In this document: piece by piece, positions 44,317 through 53,655 of the stretch | Layout: every line of letters begins with the position of its first letter | Numbering within the stretch: position 1 is the first letter of the stretch | From: VRUE01 sp963807425 | GTDB taxonomy: Bacteria > Actinomycetota > Thermoleophilia > Solirubrobacterales > 70-9 | DNA: 64,000 bases | Direction: 5' to 3' | Assembly (NCBI GenBank): GCA_963807425.1 | Contig: CAWEBZ010000012.1 | Location: forward strand, 372,001-436,000 | The notes under the pieces: model-generated | The model's input: only the letters and a program-made list of their open reading frames with translations | The model's database searches: none | What the model was told of the DNA's origin: nothing | Program-made: the position numbers and the translations under genes

Positions 44317-45108
44317 GTGCTTCGCCAGGGCTCCGGCCAGCCGCTCGTCCTCCTGCACGGCGTCCTCTGCAGCAAGGAGGTGTGGAAGCACGTGGTGCCG
44401 CTGCTGACTCCTCACTACGAGGTCATCGTCCCGACCGCGCTGGGTCACCGCGGCGGACCGACCCCCAGCGTTCGACCGGCGGGGATCGACCACATCATCG
44501 ACGACGCCGAGCGGGTGCTCGACGAGCTGGGACTCGAGACGGCTCACCTCGCCGGCAACTCGATGGGCGGCTGGGCCGCACTCGAGCTGGCGCGGCGGGG
44601 CCGGGCGCGGACGGTCTGCGCGCTCTCGCCCGCGGGCGCCTGGGAGCTCGACGGACCGGACATGCACCGGGTGATCGAGATCCTGCGCGTCGCTCTGCGC
44701 GACACACGGCGAGGCAGGAAGATCCTGCCGCTGCTCGCCCGCTCCAGGCGCTTCCGGCACTACGCCCTGCGCCACAGCGCCGTGCATGGCGACCGGGTGA
44801 CGCGGGACGAGCTGCTCAGCTTTGCCGACGACGCGATCGGCTGCGAGATCAGCGAGGACCTGCTCAACTCATCGGCGCACCTGCCGTCGCTGGACCCCGC
44901 TCCCTGCCCGATCACGCTCGCCTGGTCCGGCCAGGACCGCCTCTTCCCCGTCGACAGTTACGGCGCCCACGCCCGCGAGCTGGTCCCAGGCGCCCGCTTC
45001 ATCGTCCTCGACGACGTCGGCCACGTGCCGATGTTCGACGACCCGCAACTGGTCGCTGAGACGATCGTCGAGGCGACCTCAGCAGCGAACCTCAGCCCTC
45101 AGGGATAG
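44317..45108 (+). CDS. Alpha/beta hydrolase
   Basis: A 263-residue alpha/beta hydrolase. LVLLHGVLCSKEVW is the oxyanion-hole region, GNSMGGWAALELA the nucleophile elbow (Ser), and the acid and base are likely Asp in WSGQDRLFPVD and His in DDVGHVPMFDD. Start GTG at 44317. The substrate is unknown. It overlaps the 3' end of obg by 10 bp, tail to tail. Confidence 0.88.
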   Translation: MLRQGSGQPLVLLHGVLCSKEVWKHVVPLLTPHYEVIVPTALGHRGGPTPSVRPAGIDHIIDDAERVLDELGLETAHLAGNSMGGWAALELARRGRARTVCALSPAGAWELDGPDMHRVIEILRVALRDTRRGRKILPLLARSRRFRHYALRHSAVHGDRVTRDELLSFADDAIGCEISEDLLNSSAHLPSLDPAPCPITLAWSGQDRLFPVDSYGAHARELVPGARFIVLDDVGHVPMFDDPQLVAETIVEATSAANLSPQG

Positions 45109-46388
45109 AGCTCGAACTCGTGCTCGCCAACGCGGACGTCATCGCCGGGCTCGAATCCAGCGCCGCGCAGAGCGGCGACGACGCCGATCTCGTTTAGCCG
45201 CTGCTCCAGGTAAGCGAGGGCCTCTTCGTTGCGAATGTCGTGGCGCTCGAAGAGCAGCTCGACGCCGCGACCGAGGACGCGGAAGCCACCGTCCTCCTCG
45301 CGCTCGACCGAGTAGCCACCCTCGCCGACGGGACGGTAGACGCGATGCTCGACCTCGAACTCGGCCGCATCCCCCCGGCCGCTCTCGATTCGGGCCGGTG
45401 AGGTCTTGGGAAGCGAGGAGAGGACGCGATCGCGCAGCTCGGCCAGGCCCTCGCCGGTTGCCGAGGAGACCGCCAGCACCGTGGCGGGCTCCCCCAGCCG
45501 CTGGCGCCACTCGCTCAGCGCGGACTCGACCTCCTCGCCGGTGAGCAAGTCCCGCTTGGAGAGAACCACGACCTCGGGCAGCCGATCGAGACCTGCGCCA
45601 TAAGAAGAGAGCTCGGCTCTCACCGCCTCGTAGTTGGCCGCCGGATCCCCTTCCAGAGGCACCAGCTCGACCAGGTGTACGAGCATCGCGCAGCGCTCGA
45701 CGTGGGCGAGGAACTCATGGCCGAGACCGGCCCCTTCGGCCGCACCTTCGATCAGCCCCGGGATGTCGGCGAGAATCGCCTGCCGGTCCTCGCCCTCGAT
45801 CGTCCCTAGCACCGGCGAGAGCGTCGTGAACGGGTAGTCGCCGACCTTCGGAGCCGCCCGCGTCAGCCGCGCCAGCAGTGACGACTTGCCCGCGTTGGGC
45901 TGGCCGATCAGCCCGACGTCGGCAAGCAGCTTCAGGTGCAGCTCGATCCACCCCTCCTCGCCGCTCGTCCCCTTCTCCGAGAACCGCGGTGCCTGCCGGG
46001 TCGAGGTCGCAAAGCGCTTGTTCCCGTGTCCCCCGCGCCCCCCGTGCGCGACGACCGCCCGCTGCCCAGCTTCGACCAAATCGACCTGGCTTCCGTCCAC
46101 CGCTTCGGCCTGCGTCCCCGCAGGAACGAGGATCTCCTTCTCATCCCCCCGCCCCCCATGCCGATTCGACCCTTCCCCGTGCTTCCCCCGACCGCCGCGA
46201 AAGTGCTTGCTTCCCTTCAGTGCAGCGAGGTCCCGCTTCGACGCATCGCAAACCAGCACGACATCCCCGCCATGCCCCCCATCCCCGCCATCGGGCCCGC
46301 CACGAGGCACATGAGCCTCACGCCGAAACGAGATGCACCCGTTGCCGCCGGCCCCGCCCTCGACCCAGATCTTCGCCTTGTCGTACAC
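45099..46388 (-). CDS. obg: GTPase Obg
   Basis: Obg (CgtA) is a ribosome-associated GTPase acting in 50S assembly and stress control. The glycine-rich Obg fold is at residues 1-155 (GGAGGNGCISFRREAHVPRG), the G domain follows (GQPNAGKSSLLARLTRA, DIPGLIEGAAEGAGLG, SKRDLL), and a C-terminal OCT domain is present (residues 345-429, VYRPVGEGGYSVEREEDGGF). Start GTG. It lies downstream of rplU-rpmA as usual, with a family A palindrome between rpmA and obg. Confidence 0.97.
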   Translation of the reverse strand: MYDKAKIWVEGGAGGNGCISFRREAHVPRGGPDGGDGGHGGDVVLVCDASKRDLAALKGSKHFRGGRGKHGEGSNRHGGRGDEKEILVPAGTQAEAVDGSQVDLVEAGQRAVVAHGGRGGHGNKRFATSTRQAPRFSEKGTSGEEGWIELHLKLLADVGLIGQPNAGKSSLLARLTRAAPKVGDYPFTTLSPVLGTIEGEDRQAILADIPGLIEGAAEGAGLGHEFLAHVERCAMLVHLVELVPLEGDPAANYEAVRAELSSYGAGLDRLPEVVVLSKRDLLTGEEVESALSEWRQRLGEPATVLAVSSATGEGLAELRDRVLSSLPKTSPARIESGRGDAAEFEVEHRVYRPVGEGGYSVEREEDGGFRVLGRGVELLFERHDIRNEEALAYLEQRLNEIGVVAALRGAGFEPGDDVRVGEHEFELYP

Positions 46389-46403
46389 GAGCTACGGAGA
46401 GTA

Positions 46404-46442
46404 GTGGCGCCTTATTCCCGCTATGCGGGCAAAAGGCGCCAC
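46404..46442. repeat. Family A palindrome, copy A3 (39 bp)
   Basis: gtggcgccttattcccgc, tat, gcgggcaaaaggcgccac: near-perfect arms of 18 bp. It lies 22 bp after the rpmA stop and 15 bp before the obg start. Confidence 0.87.
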
Positions 46443-46464
46443 ACCAAGTGTTGGCGGGGACCGC

Positions 46465-46716
46465 TTAGTCCTGCAGAACAGAAATGGTGCGGCCGCGGCG
46501 CGACGGCTTGAAGTCCACGGTGCCGGGACGCGTGGCGAAGATCGTGTGGTCGCGGCCGAGGCCGGTACCGTCGCCGGGCCAGAAGCGGGTGCCGCGCTGA
46601 CGCACGATGATCTCGCCGCCGGAGACCTTCTGGCCCGCGAAGACCTTGACCCCGAGCATGTTGGGGTTGGATTCGCGTCCGTTGCGGCTGGAGCCGAGTC
46701 CCTTCTTGTGAGCCAT
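46465..46716 (-). CDS. rpmA: 50S ribosomal protein L27
   Basis: An 83-residue protein beginning MAHKKGLGSSRNGRESNPNM with LGVKVFAGQKV and GGEIIVRQRGTRFWPGDGTG, the standard L27 near the peptidyl transferase centre. No N-terminal cleavable extension of the Firmicutes type is present. Its ATG overlaps the end of rplU by one base. Confidence 0.97.
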   Translation of the reverse strand: MAHKKGLGSSRNGRESNPNMLGVKVFAGQKVSGGEIIVRQRGTRFWPGDGTGLGRDHTIFATRPGTVDFKPSRRGRTISVLQD

Positions 46717-47252
46717 CAGTCAGAGTCCTTTTTGGCGGCGGGTTTTTTCGCTTTCGCAGCAGCTTTTTTAGCAGGCGCTTTTTTCGCCGCCGGTTTTTTG
46801 GCTTTGGCGGCGGGTTTTTTCGCCTCGGCTTTTTTGGCGGCCGGTTTCTTCGCAGCCTCTTTCTTGGCGGCGGGTTTCTCCTCCGCCGCCGGCTTCGCCT
46901 CGGCCGGTTTCTCCTCTTTCGCCGCAGCCGGTTTCCGCGTCAGCAGTTTGACCTCGGTCACCTCGAGCTTGGTCAGCTCGGAGCGGTGGCCGGCGCGACG
47001 GCGGTAGCCCTTCTTCGGCTTGTACTTGAAGACCTTGATCTTCTCGCCGCGCAGGTGCTCGGTCACGGTCGCCTCGACCTTGACCTTCTCCAGCTCCTTG
47101 GCCTCGGCGACGACCTCTTTGTCGCGGAACATCACCGGGCGCAGGGCGACCTTGTCGCCCTCTTTGGCACTGAGGCGATCGACGAGCAGGGACGTGCCCT
47201 TCTCGACCTTGTACTGCTTGCCTCCGGTCTCTATGACTGCGTACGTGTTCAT
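46716..47252 (-). CDS. rplU: 50S ribosomal protein L21 with long Lys/Ala/Pro tail
   Basis: Residues 1-105 are a normal L21 (YAVIETGGKQYKVEKGTSLL, KVFKYKPKKGYRRRAGHRSE). A further 70 residues form an extension built of KPAAKK, KAEAKKPAAK-type repeats, like histone H1 or mycobacterial HupB tails. Such a basic disordered tail may bind RNA; that is inference. The start ATG overlaps the rng stop (ATGA), so rplU translation may depend on that of RNase E/G. Confidence 0.95.
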   Translation of the reverse strand: MNTYAVIETGGKQYKVEKGTSLLVDRLSAKEGDKVALRPVMFRDKEVVAEAKELEKVKVEATVTEHLRGEKIKVFKYKPKKGYRRRAGHRSELTKLEVTEVKLLTRKPAAAKEEKPAEAKPAAEEKPAAKKEAAKKPAAKKAEAKKPAAKAKKPAAKKAPAKKAAAKAKKPAAKKDSD

Positions 47253-49093
47253 TCGTCCTTGCCGCTCTGGGTGGAGCGCGACCGACCACGACCGCCCCTG
47301 CGGCCACGACGGCTACTGCGCGAGGCGGAGGATTCTAGCTCGGAGCCGTTTTTGCCGCCGCCAGCGGCCCCGTTGCTCACCTCGCCGGCCGGCAGCGAGG
47401 CGACCGCGGCGGCTCGCTCGACCCGCTCGATCCGCACCAGTTTGCGCTCGCCGACGAAGCGACCGCCGCCGGTGACGCTGACTATGTAGGAGTCGACCCG
47501 GGCCACCGCGTCGTCGGCGTTGTACATGTGCGGCTCGTCGATTTTGACCAGCACCTCCTCGCCGACCTTGAACGGCAGCGCCCGCTCCTCGATCTGCTCG
47601 CGGCTGCCGGCCTCGACCATGTCGAAGGTGTCGATCGGCAGCGCGTCGCCGCCCTCGAAGTGGAACTGCTTACCGGTCTCCTGCTCCAGCTCGGTGAGGC
47701 CGCTGTCGGGATCGATCAGCTCCGCCGCGACCTTCGGGTGGACCCGCAGCAGCAGCGCCTCGGCGTCCTTGGCCCCGGCAGCGATGTCGGGCAGGCGCCG
47801 CATCGCGTCGAGCGCAACCGTCTCGGAGGAGAGGACGACCCCTTCGCCCTGGCAGGTGGGGCAGGGCGCGGTGAGGATCTCGCGCACGCCGTCGGTGACG
47901 TTCTGGCGGGTCATCTCGACCAGGCCCAGCGGCGAGACCTCGACCACGTAGCTCTTCGACTTGTCGGCATCGAGCGCTTTGCGCAGGGTTTTCAGCACCT
48001 TGTCGCGGTTGCGCGCACGGGCCATGTCGATGAAGTCGATGACGATGATCCCGCCGATGTCGCGCAGCCGCAGCTGGCGCACCGCCTCGTCAGCGGCCTC
48101 GGTGTTGACCCGGGTGATCGTCTCCTCCAGGCCGCCCTTGCCGCGGCCGGTGAAGCTGCCGCTGTTGACGTCGATCACGGTCAGCGCCTCGGCGTAGTCG
48201 ATGATCAAGTAGCCGCCGGAGTGCAGGTCGACGCGGCGGCCGAGGGTCGACTCGATCTCCTTGTCGATCCCCCACTTTTCGAACAACGGCTTCTTGTCCT
48301 CGTAGAGCTCGACCCCCTCGACCAGCTCCGGCGCGGTGCGCTGGAAGAAGCCGGTCACCCGCTCGAACTGCTTCGGCGAGTCGATGATCGCTTTCTCGAA
48401 GTCGCTGAGGAAGACGTCGCGCAGCACCCGCACCGGCAGGTCCGCCTCCTGGAAGACGAGGTCGGGCGCCTTGGTCTGCTCGGTACGGCGCTCGAGCACG
48501 TCGTTGAGCTTGTGCAGGTAACCGATCTCGCGCACGAAGTCGGACTTCTTCGCCCCGTGGGCGGCGGTGCGGACGATCAGCCCGCCCGGGCCTTTATAGG
48601 TGCGGTCGACCATCTTGCGCAGGCGATCGCGCTCGGAGTCCGAGAGCCGCCGGCTGACGCCGACCCCGCTGCCCTGCGCGGCGTAGACCAGGTAGCGCCC
48701 GGCAATCGAGACGTTCATCGAGAGGCGGGCGCCCTTCGACTTCAGCGGGTCCTTGACCACCTGCACCATGATCTCCTGGCCGGGTTTGATCAGCTCGTCG
48801 ATGCGGCGGCCGGTGCCGCGCCCCCGCTTCGGGGCCTGTTCGCCGTTGGGCAGGACGATCTCGTCGACGTGGAGGAAGCCGTTGCGCTCGAGGCCGATGT
48901 CGACGAAGGCGGCCTCCATGCCGGGAAGGACGTTGTCGACCTTGCCCTTGTAGATGTTGCCGACGATCGAGCGGCGGCCCCGGCGCTCTATGTAGAGCTC
49001 GGCCACGTCGCGTTTGCCGCCTTTGGTCTTCGACTCGAGGACGGCCACGCGGGTCTCGCCGCGATCGGCGGAAACCAGAATTGTCTTTTTCAT
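47249..49093 (-). CDS. rng: Ribonuclease E/G family protein with TRAM-like C-terminus
   Basis: An endoribonuclease for rRNA and mRNA processing. The 614-residue protein has the S1 region (VGNIYKGKVDNVLPGMEAAF), the catalytic part (IVRTAAHGAKKSDFVRE, LTVIDVNSGSFTGRGKGGLE with catalytic Asp, IVIDFIDMARARNRDKVL), and the zinc-link cysteines in APCPTCQGEGVV. After residue about 500 comes a TRAM-like segment (LPFKVGEEVLVKIDEPHMYN, VARVDSYIVSVTGGGRFVGE), then a basic Ser/Arg/Gly-rich tail. TRAM binds RNA in other proteins. The gene sits directly upstream of rplU with ATGA overlap. Confidence 0.94.
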   Translation of the reverse strand: MKKTILVSADRGETRVAVLESKTKGGKRDVAELYIERRGRRSIVGNIYKGKVDNVLPGMEAAFVDIGLERNGFLHVDEIVLPNGEQAPKRGRGTGRRIDELIKPGQEIMVQVVKDPLKSKGARLSMNVSIAGRYLVYAAQGSGVGVSRRLSDSERDRLRKMVDRTYKGPGGLIVRTAAHGAKKSDFVREIGYLHKLNDVLERRTEQTKAPDLVFQEADLPVRVLRDVFLSDFEKAIIDSPKQFERVTGFFQRTAPELVEGVELYEDKKPLFEKWGIDKEIESTLGRRVDLHSGGYLIIDYAEALTVIDVNSGSFTGRGKGGLEETITRVNTEAADEAVRQLRLRDIGGIIVIDFIDMARARNRDKVLKTLRKALDADKSKSYVVEVSPLGLVEMTRQNVTDGVREILTAPCPTCQGEGVVLSSETVALDAMRRLPDIAAGAKDAEALLLRVHPKVAAELIDPDSGLTELEQETGKQFHFEGGDALPIDTFDMVEAGSREQIEERALPFKVGEEVLVKIDEPHMYNADDAVARVDSYIVSVTGGGRFVGERKLVRIERVERAAAVASLPAGEVSNGAAGGGKNGSELESSASRSSRRGRRGGRGRSRSTQSGKDE

Positions 49094-49146
49094 TGATTCA
49101 GCTCAGTTCAGAGTAGGTACGCGATGCCTGGGCCTCATTCGAGGGG

Positions 49147-50343
49147 TCACCAGGCGAACCTGCCCTTCTGGCTGAGCCGCGCTTGCATGTGGACGCTCTG
49201 AAGCACTCCGATCGCGAGGAAGGTCGCCAGCACTGACGACCCTCCGTAGCTCATCAACGGCAGGGGGATCCCGGTGATCGGCATGATCCCCAGGTTCATC
49301 CCCACGTTGACGAAGACCTGGAACAGCAACATGGCGGCAATCCCACCTGCCACGAGCATTCCGTAGGAGTTCTTGGAGAGGGTCACAATCCGCAGCGCCC
49401 GCCAGATGAGCAGGGCGTATAGGGATAGGACTAGCGCGGCTCCCATGAATCCATAGCGCTCACCGATCACCGCAAAGATGAAGTCGGTGTGCCGCTCAGG
49501 GACGAAGTCGAGCCGCGTTTGGGTGGCCCGATCGCCTCGTCCGGTCGTCTCACCGGATCCGATGGCGGTCTTGGCCTGGTTCTGCTGGTAGCCGGCGTCG
49601 CTCGGGTCCTCGCTGGGGTTCAGGAAAGAGGTAAGCCTCTCCTCCTGGTAGCCCTTCAGAATCGGCGTCCCAACTGTGGGCGCCACCACGAGAACTATCG
49701 CTGTCACTGCGACGAGGGCCGCACCGATCACCGCGAAGTGCGTCCATCGGACGCCCCCCACGTACATCACGGCGAGGGTAATTGCCACGTACACCAATGA
49801 GGTGCCGAGGTCTGGCTGCAAGAAGACGAGCGCAGCCGGGGCGAGGCCGAGACATAGGTAGCGCACCGTGCGCTGCCGGTCCGAACCGCGCCTGGCGCCA
49901 TCGATGACGAACCCGGCAAGCGCAAGCACTAGCAGGAGCTTGCCGAGCTCAGATGGCTGGAAACTGAAGAAGGGAAGGTCAAAAGCACGTCGCGATCCGC
50001 GCGCCGCGAAACCGAAGACGAAGACGAGCGAGACGCTGACGCAGAGGAAAGTGTAGATGCCGACGCGCAGCTCGCGGAAGCGCGAGTAGTCGATGCGGGT
50101 AAGTAGGTACATGCCGACGATGCCGAGGCCGGCGTAGATCGCCTGCCGGTCGACGAAGTAGTTGGGGCTGCCGGGGATGTCGTGCAGCGTCGACTGGCTC
50201 AGCGTGAAGACGCTGAAGGCGGCCAGCGCGAGGGCGGAGATAGTGAGCGCGCCGTCCATGTAGGGAAGGCCGAGGCGCTCGGCGATACCGGGGCGCAGGG
50301 CGAACGGCTCGGGCCGCGCCTGGCGGGTGCGGGTCGCGTACAT
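49147..50343 (-). CDS. rodA: Rod-shape peptidoglycan polymerase RodA
   Basis: A SEDS-family glycosyltransferase that polymerises lipid II for cell elongation. The 398-residue membrane protein has FFSFQPSELGKLLLVLALAG, FLQPDLGTSLVYVAI, LDFVPERHTDFIFAVIGERY and GIPLPLMSYGGSSVLATFLA, all SEDS signatures; the key Asp of the large outer loop is in the PERHTDF region. The stop of mrdA overlaps its ATG, fitting a coupled RodA-PBP2 pair. Confidence 0.96.
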   Translation of the reverse strand: MYATRTRQARPEPFALRPGIAERLGLPYMDGALTISALALAAFSVFTLSQSTLHDIPGSPNYFVDRQAIYAGLGIVGMYLLTRIDYSRFRELRVGIYTFLCVSVSLVFVFGFAARGSRRAFDLPFFSFQPSELGKLLLVLALAGFVIDGARRGSDRQRTVRYLCLGLAPAALVFLQPDLGTSLVYVAITLAVMYVGGVRWTHFAVIGAALVAVTAIVLVVAPTVGTPILKGYQEERLTSFLNPSEDPSDAGYQQNQAKTAIGSGETTGRGDRATQTRLDFVPERHTDFIFAVIGERYGFMGAALVLSLYALLIWRALRIVTLSKNSYGMLVAGGIAAMLLFQVFVNVGMNLGIMPITGIPLPLMSYGGSSVLATFLAIGVLQSVHMQARLSQKGRFAW

Positions 50344-52214
50344 CAGCCGGGACTACCGCCATTCGGGCCCGCGGGCCCGGTCGTGTGCTTATCGAAATAG
50401 GCTTCGAGAATCTGCAGCGCCGCCGGTGCGGCGGAATCGGCGCCAAAGCCACCTTGCTCGATCGTCACCGCCGTCACGATACGTGGATTCGGGTACGGGG
50501 CGAGGACGACGTACCAGGACTGATCGGCGTTCGGCGGTCGTTCCGCGGTTCCGGTCTTGCCCGCCACCGGCACAGGGAAGCCGCCGAAAACGCCGTAGGA
50601 GGTGCCGTCGGGCACCTGTGCGGCGTCGTGCAGGCCTTCGAGGATCGCATCGTGGTATTCGGGATCCACGTGGACATGGCGCCGGACCGGCGGATCGAAT
50701 TCTTTCAGCACCCGACCGGCCGCATCGTCGATCTCCTTGCCCACGTGAGGGGTGACGATCGTGCCGCCGTTAGCGACGGCCGCGTAGGCGATCGCCAGCT
50801 GCAACGGGTTGGTCTGCAGGTCGACCTGGCCGACCGCCAGCTGGACGTTGTCGCCGGCCGACCAGGGTCGATCGGTATTGCCTTCCTTGTAAAGCTCGTT
50901 GCGCCAGGACTGACTCGGCAGCAGGGTTTCGTCGACTAGCGGCAGGTCGATCCCGGTCGGTCGCCCGATGCCCAGCTTGTGACCCCAGCGCTGCAGAGCA
51001 CCGGTGTCCCACATGCGCAGCCCGAGCGTGTAGAAGTAGACGTCGGAGGAGACTTGAAGCGCTCGCACGAGGCTGACCGGTCCGAGGGCAGCGCCACCAG
51101 CGTTCTGAAATTTTTGGTCGCCGACGATGATCGAGCCGCTGTCTTCCATCACCTCCGACGTCGTCACCTTGCCGCTGTTCAGCGCTGCCATCGCGGTGAC
51201 CAACTTGAAGACCGAGCCGGTTGGGTAGAGACCGGCGATGGCGCGATTCGCCAGCGGCGCCGCGACGTCGTCTCGGTAGAGGGCGTCGACCTGACTCTGG
51301 GTCATCGGCCGGGTGAACACCGACGGGTCGAAGGTCGGAAAGGACCCGACGCCGAGGATTTCGCCGTTGTGGACGTCCATCGTGATGAAGCCCCCGGGCA
51401 GGCCGCGAGCCGCCAGCGCTCCTTCGCCGGCGGCCTGTACGTCGGAGTCGATCGAGAGTTTGAGGTCGCGGCCGGGAACCGGCAGTTTGGAGACCAGCTG
51501 ACCGCCCGGCGTCGGCTGTCCAAGTGCGTCGACCTGGATCCGGGTCGTCCCTGGCCGCCCGCGCAGGAAGCGGTCGTAGGTGTCCTCGACCCCTTCCTGG
51601 CCGATCTCGTCGCCTGGCTCGAGGCCGCGGTAGCGCCGGTCCTTCAGCTCGTCTTCGGAGATCTCGCCGACGTTGCCGAGAATGTGGGCGGCACGGGTTT
51701 CCTGCGGGTAGCGGCGGACGAAGACCCGCTGCACCTCGACGCCGGGGAAGCGGTCCTGGTTCTCCTGCAGGTAGTAGACGAGGTAGTCGCCGACGTCGCG
51801 GCGCAGCGTCACCGGCGCGCTCGGGGCCAGCTTCAGCTCTTCGTGCATCGTCTTGCGCACCTTGCTCAGGCTGCTGTGGGTCAGCTCCGCCAGCTGGGCA
51901 AGCTCGGCCCGCCGCTCGGCCGGGTCGGCCGGAAGCTTGCGGGAGTTGATCTGCAGCGCCAGCGAGGTGCGGTTCTCGACCAGCACCTCGCCGTCGCGAT
52001 CGAGGATCCGGCCGCGCGGGGCGCTGACGCGGATTTCACGGGTGCGGTTGTTGTTCGCTTCGGCCAGGTACTCCTCGCCGTTGAGCACCTGCAACCCCCA
52101 GAGACGGACGAAGAGCACCCCGAAGAGGACCACGGCAAAGCCGCCGAAGAGCGCGATTCGCAGCGCCATCCTGTTGCTCATCTCGGGCCCACGCTCATCG
52201 GGTCGGAGGTACAT
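50343..52214 (-). CDS. mrdA: Penicillin-binding protein 2 (elongation transpeptidase)
   Basis: PBP2 crosslinks peptidoglycan with RodA. The 623-residue class B PBP has an N-terminal anchor (ALFGGFAVVLFGVLFVRLW), the pedestal domain, and transpeptidase motifs: SxxK in YPTGSVFKLV, the SSD at VSSDVYFYTL (SxN site) and KTG in VAGKTGTAE. ATG 52214 or the later MSNRMALRI start are both possible. Ends in a Pro/Gly-rich tail. Confidence 0.95.
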   Translation of the reverse strand: MYLRPDERGPEMSNRMALRIALFGGFAVVLFGVLFVRLWGLQVLNGEEYLAEANNNRTREIRVSAPRGRILDRDGEVLVENRTSLALQINSRKLPADPAERRAELAQLAELTHSSLSKVRKTMHEELKLAPSAPVTLRRDVGDYLVYYLQENQDRFPGVEVQRVFVRRYPQETRAAHILGNVGEISEDELKDRRYRGLEPGDEIGQEGVEDTYDRFLRGRPGTTRIQVDALGQPTPGGQLVSKLPVPGRDLKLSIDSDVQAAGEGALAARGLPGGFITMDVHNGEILGVGSFPTFDPSVFTRPMTQSQVDALYRDDVAAPLANRAIAGLYPTGSVFKLVTAMAALNSGKVTTSEVMEDSGSIIVGDQKFQNAGGAALGPVSLVRALQVSSDVYFYTLGLRMWDTGALQRWGHKLGIGRPTGIDLPLVDETLLPSQSWRNELYKEGNTDRPWSAGDNVQLAVGQVDLQTNPLQLAIAYAAVANGGTIVTPHVGKEIDDAAGRVLKEFDPPVRRHVHVDPEYHDAILEGLHDAAQVPDGTSYGVFGGFPVPVAGKTGTAERPPNADQSWYVVLAPYPNPRIVTAVTIEQGGFGADSAAPAALQILEAYFDKHTTGPAGPNGGSPG

Positions 52215-52220
52215 CTCGCC

Positions 52221-52769
52221 CTACGCTCCCAGCACCGTCGGCTGTCTGCGGCGGCGCAGCTTCGAGTCCTCGACCAGCGCCGGGCGCAACAGCCGCCGCA
52301 CGCCGAGGTAGATCGGCCAGCCGAGGAAGAAGGCGTAGATGCTCTTCAGCAAGATGTCGCGGACCAGTAGCGAGCTGAGCGGCGCGTCGACCCCGAGCAT
52401 CAGCTGGATCGCACCGAAGCCGAGCTCGGCGAACAGGGTCAGCCCCATGCAGAGCAGAGCCGGCACCAGCGAGCTGTGGATCTCGAAGCGCTCGCGAAAG
52501 AGGCCGGCGAGGTAGCCGACGCTGAGCAGCACCAGCGAGGTGACGCCGAGCGCCTCAACCAGGAGGCAGTCGACCAGCAGCCCGATCGAGAAGCCGCTTA
52601 CGGCACCGGTCATGCTGCCGCCGAGCAGGCCGAGGCAGACGACCAGCGCCGGCAGCATGTCGGGGCTGACGTGGAAGAGCTCGACCCGGGAGAAGAAGGA
52701 GAGCTGGAGCAGCACGCCGACGATCGCGATCGCGATCAGGCGGGCGAGGATCTTCGGCGTGACGATCAA
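52221..52769 (-). CDS. mreD: Rod-shape determining protein MreD
   Basis: A 182-residue protein with about six hydrophobic segments, among them LLGGSMTGAVSGFSIGLLVD and VEALGVTSLVLLSVGYLAGL, which match the MreD pattern. It starts at a TTG that overlaps the mreC stop and precedes mrdA by 6 bp. Assigned from membrane topology plus operon position. Confidence 0.88.
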   Translation of the reverse strand: MIVTPKILARLIAIAIVGVLLQLSFFSRVELFHVSPDMLPALVVCLGLLGGSMTGAVSGFSIGLLVDCLLVEALGVTSLVLLSVGYLAGLFRERFEIHSSLVPALLCMGLTLFAELGFGAIQLMLGVDAPLSSLLVRDILLKSIYAFFLGWPIYLGVRRLLRPALVEDSKLRRRRQPTVLGA

Positions 52770-53617
52770 TTACGGGACCCTCCGGTCAACACCTGGACGA
52801 AGTCGAGGTCGCGCAGGTCCGCGAGCGGCCGCAGGCGGACCTGCTGGCTGGCCTCCTGCTCGAAGACCGAGGCGCTGGTGACTTCACCGATCGGCAGGTT
52901 CGGCGGGAAGAGCGAAGCGAGACCCTGGGCGCGCCAGCCGGCGGTGACGACGAACTGACCCCCGCGAACCTCTCGTGTCGAGTCGATGAAGTCGAGGATC
53001 AGATCCTCCGGATCGCCGACGTTGGGCCTGATCACGCCCTGCACGCCCGAAGGCAGGACCTTGGCGGAAACCGCGCTGGCATGATCGGTGATCAGCATCA
53101 CCTGGGAGGAGCCTCCCTCGACCGAGGAGATCCGCCCGACCAGACCGTCGCCGCTGACGACGGGATCGTCGAGGCGGACGCCATCGTCGCTGCCGAGGTC
53201 GATCGTCACGGTCGAGTGCCAGGCCGTCGGCGAGCGCGCGATCACCCGGCCGGTGACCTCCTCGTAGGCGGAGGATGCGAGGGCGCCACCCCCGGTGAGT
53301 TTGAGCAGCTTGCGAAACTGGTCGTTCTCCTGGAGAGCGACCCTGCCGGCTACCGCCTGCTCCCGCGCGGTCACCAACTGCTCCTTGAGGCGGCTGTTTT
53401 CACCACGCGCGTCGAAGGTCTGGTCGAACCAGTCGATCAGGTCGCGGGCCGGCTTCAGGGCGCGGTCGGCGACTGTCTGCAGCGGACTGAAGATCGTGCT
53501 GACACCGCGCTGAAACCCGTTTGAGCTCTGGCCGTAGGTGAGCGTCAGCAGCGCGAACGAGCCGACGACCAGCAGGGCGAGAACCGCCCTACGGCGGCGT
53601 ACTTGCTTTCGGTACAC
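52766..53617 (-). CDS. mreC: Rod-shape determining protein MreC
   Basis: A 283-residue single-span protein: membrane helix AVLALLVVGSFALLTLTYG near the N-terminus, a coiled coil (residues about 65-100, GENSRLKEQLVTAREQAVAG), then the beta-barrel domain (GRVIARSPTAWHSTVTIDLG, GVRLDDPVVSGDGLVGRI). The scaffold links MreB filaments to PBP2. The start is GTG. Confidence 0.93.
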   Translation of the reverse strand: MYRKQVRRRRAVLALLVVGSFALLTLTYGQSSNGFQRGVSTIFSPLQTVADRALKPARDLIDWFDQTFDARGENSRLKEQLVTAREQAVAGRVALQENDQFRKLLKLTGGGALASSAYEEVTGRVIARSPTAWHSTVTIDLGSDDGVRLDDPVVSGDGLVGRISSVEGGSSQVMLITDHASAVSAKVLPSGVQGVIRPNVGDPEDLILDFIDSTREVRGGQFVVTAGWRAQGLASLFPPNLPIGEVTSASVFEQEASQQVRLRPLADLRDLDFVQVLTGGSRN

Positions 53618-53655
53618 AATGAAAACCTAAGTTTGGGGCTTGGCGGGAGCGACCG

